Source: Anisus vortex
Lineage: Eukaryota > Mollusca > Gastropoda > Planorbidae
Assembly: GCA_949126835.1 (NCBI GenBank)
Contig: OX421495.1
Span: 24,775,233 to 24,839,232 of the forward strand
Length of the DNA stretch: 64,000 nt
Direction: 5' to 3'
The notes beneath the pieces were generated by a model, which was not told the DNA's origin, did no database searches, and saw nothing but the letters and a program-made list of their open reading frames with translations. The translations under genes and the position numbers were made by a program. Below are positions 63,301 to 64,000 of this stretch, one piece after another (positions within the stretch are counted from its first letter, which is position 1; every line of letters starts with the position of its first letter).

Positions 63301-64000
63301 TCGTAGCTTATGTGGAACAATTTAGCAATAGAATCTATCATGCTTTTAATCATGTTAAAGATAATCTTTTGCAGGCTCAGAAAAGAATGAAAGGGTACTA
63401 TGATGTCAAGGCCAGATCCCGATGTTTCCATCCTGGTGATAAAGTCCTCATGTTGACCCAATTGTCTGGACAACCCCTGAGTGCAAAATATACAGGACCA
63501 TATCAGGTTTTAGATAAAATCAGTGATGTAACATACCTTGTAAAAACCCCTGATAGAAGGAAAACACAGAGACTGTGCCATATAAACATGCTAAAACCTT
63601 ATGTTGTTAGGGAAGAACAAACTGACATTAGGCCAGTGAGTGCTATCAAAACTGTTGAAACACCCCCGCCTAAATTTAAAAAGACAATCATAGAAAGTAA
63701 ACTTCAAAACACTGAAGCACTTAAAAACCTCAATGATAAACTGGCACATCTAGACTCGGGTGAACAGACTTCTATCAAGGGTTTAATCTATGATCATGTA
63801 AATTTGTTTAGTGATGTTCCTAACAAAACAACTTTGGTTACCCATGATGTAGTTTTAAAAGATGATAATGTTAAACCTGTCAAACAACATCCGTATAGGG
63901 TTAATCCCATACAACTTGAACACATCCGTAAAGAAATTGATTATATGCTGAGCAATGATATAATTACTCACAGTAACAGTGATTGGTCATCCCCATGTGT
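60330..64000 (+). CDS. Gmr1-like Ty3/gypsy Gag-PR-IN-RT polyprotein (3' end beyond window)
   Basis: A single frame of 1223 codons has no stop or shift and runs off the window. Domains by residue: coiled coil rich in Glu/Lys/Arg (about 101-142); capsid-like helical region (about 160-325), resembling the Gag relatives of SCAN domains; CCHC knuckle C375-C378-H383-C388; aspartic protease DTGAE (526-530) and ILGND (595-599); integrase H2C2 finger (H752, H759, C789, C792), catalytic D823, D882 and E918 with the 35-residue spacing; GPY (1056-1058); then, from about 1180, the start of a gypsy-type RT (PYRVNP, later WSSPCV). Only about 150 residues separate protease from integrase, too few for an RT-RNase H. 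The order is therefore PR-IN-RT, the Ty1/copia order, as in the Gmr1 clade. The element makes virus-like particles and integrates its cDNA. It is on the opposite strand to ITPK1 and upstream of the found exons. The clade call needs a tree. Confidence 0.9.
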   Translation, partial: MEATNNLTLDPEIFDLTSEQLNKMSMIQLKELAKSLGISITETRPSKTKLLQEVTECLRKQGTLIIEETTANDNINDESDDELPFPIKQRVKHTTGDLSEELKFKLEMRKMEIELERENKRIELEIAREKIASQERIELARSRTSYHSNASSEADAELYKFKKHIPVFEDNSVEEFFMIFERNARDYQFPEGKKAILLRSALNKGKALDVVLSLTEEELYDYELIKNRVLLSYALTPEKYRKVFRESKKEQEQSHVDFLRQKKKYFERWIRSKGVNKDFDKLANLMLMEDFNNSIRGDVRIHLADKGVEQVETAAVMADEYVIIHSSNKFTTVDKSKFQNRDMKVEKKTINPNESYQSKRHQQSNEGPTNSKPTCSHCKRIGHTKEKCWILNGNPNKKNVVLSYVAMPKQRTHVNVKKDIRTQTEIPSANADNLTKHTYLGNLKPEIVPEIETMVFNNSNSNLSSKESISDRTTMSTKHTSYKNNLDTDLIDTEIPSNCLPFIEEGTVSSIINGVTSEKNIRLLRDTGAEVSLLLENTVPTSQSTYTGQDLTIQGVSRKNVQVPLHQIQLKSAYFTGNVVVGVYKSLPFKGVSLILGNDIAGDVVHSISKKKQYLNKSESFIKPICIVTRGMAQQQKSVETMSKSKIEPEIDLQATFLADILSGPSVKTTESNLSPRQLLLLEQNRDSGIKHLKKKVITEQEAEIKGNGFFLKEGILMQKWRDVKCDNDNCREGSQIVVPAIYRNDILHMAHDTPYAGHLGVNKTYRRILPYFYWPGLHRDVTKYCKSCNTCQIVGKPNQTIPVAPLKPIPAFAEPFSHLLIDCVGPLPKTKTGHQYLFTIMCTATRYPEAIPLRTINADKISDALIAFCSRYGLPKTIQSDQGSNFTSKLFNQVLKKLGIQHATSTAYHPQSQGALERYHQTLKTMLRTYCFENTEDWDRGIPFALFATRETVQESLGFSPFELVFGHSVRGPLKLLQETLLNSDEETGLVAYVEQFSNRIYHAFNHVKDNLLQAQKRMKGYYDVKARSRCFHPGDKVLMLTQLSGQPLSAKYTGPYQVLDKISDVTYLVKTPDRRKTQRLCHINMLKPYVVREEQTDIRPVSAIKTVETPPPKFKKTIIESKLQNTEALKNLNDKLAHLDSGEQTSIKGLIYDHVNLFSDVPNKTTLVTHDVVLKDDNVKPVKQHPYRVNPIQLEHIRKEIDYMLSNDIITHSNSDWSSPC

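Noticed and set aside
60482..63473. Minus-strand frames of 65-163 codons
   Set aside because: They are antisense to the uninterrupted gag-pol frame.
60330..64000. Ty1/copia identity based on domain order alone
   Set aside because: Integrase has the GPY motif and H2C2 spacing of Ty3/gypsy, and the RT start (PYRVNP...WSSPC) is of gypsy type. Only the order is copia-like.
60330..64000. Endogenous retrovirus with an envelope gene
   Set aside because: No envelope is visible. The frame is still within RT at the window end, so nothing supports an env call.

Overview
The window is eukaryotic, intron-rich and AT-rich. It carries metazoan gene families and is full of transposons and satellites. The best guess is an invertebrate, most likely a gastropod mollusc. 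That guess rests on overall gene and repeat character, not on a diagnostic marker. Four cellular genes can be assembled by splicing open segments at GT/AG sites with matching phases. All supplied open segments over 60 codons were considered, and most are shadows or repeat artefacts. Layout: 1-2126 is a 36-bp satellite; 2600-5341 is a cluster of fold-back repeats; 5995-16522 (+) is a C19orf47-like SAM-domain gene of 377 residues in eight exons, with a TTAA-flanked 1.45-kb non-autonomous transposon in intron 1; 16523-21442 is AT-rich intergenic and 3' UTR sequence; 21443-23836 (-) is a SYNJ2BP/OMP25-like tail-anchored PDZ protein of 143 residues in four exons. From about 26.9 kb to 33961 (+) lies a RAMAC-like gene (RNMT-activating mini-protein), whose presumed 5' intron holds a nested pair of transposons (a LINE inside a terminal-inverted-repeat element). 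From 37314 to 49300 (-) lies ITPK1 (inositol tetrakisphosphate 1-kinase), with eight exons found and the first coding exon missing. The region from 49.3 to 58.9 kb is repeat-rich with no convincing host exon.  The most striking object is at the right edge: from 60330 to the window end a single uninterrupted + frame encodes Gag (coiled coil, capsid-like region, CCHC knuckle), aspartic protease, a complete H2C2/DD35E integrase with a GPY motif, and then the start of a Ty3/gypsy-type reverse transcriptase. Integrase therefore precedes RT, which is the Ty1/copia order in a Ty3/gypsy-type protein. This is the hallmark of the Gmr1 clade, first described from deuterostomes and linked to the origin of the vertebrate SCAN domain.  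The cellular genes do not form a pathway. C19orf47-like and SYNJ2BP-like converge tail to tail, as do RAMAC-like and ITPK1, while SYNJ2BP-like and RAMAC-like diverge across about 3 kb of repeat-laden sequence that could hold both promoters. RAMAC-like would support mRNA cap methylation in the nucleus, SYNJ2BP-like would scaffold at the mitochondrial outer membrane, and ITPK1 acts in soluble inositol phosphate synthesis.
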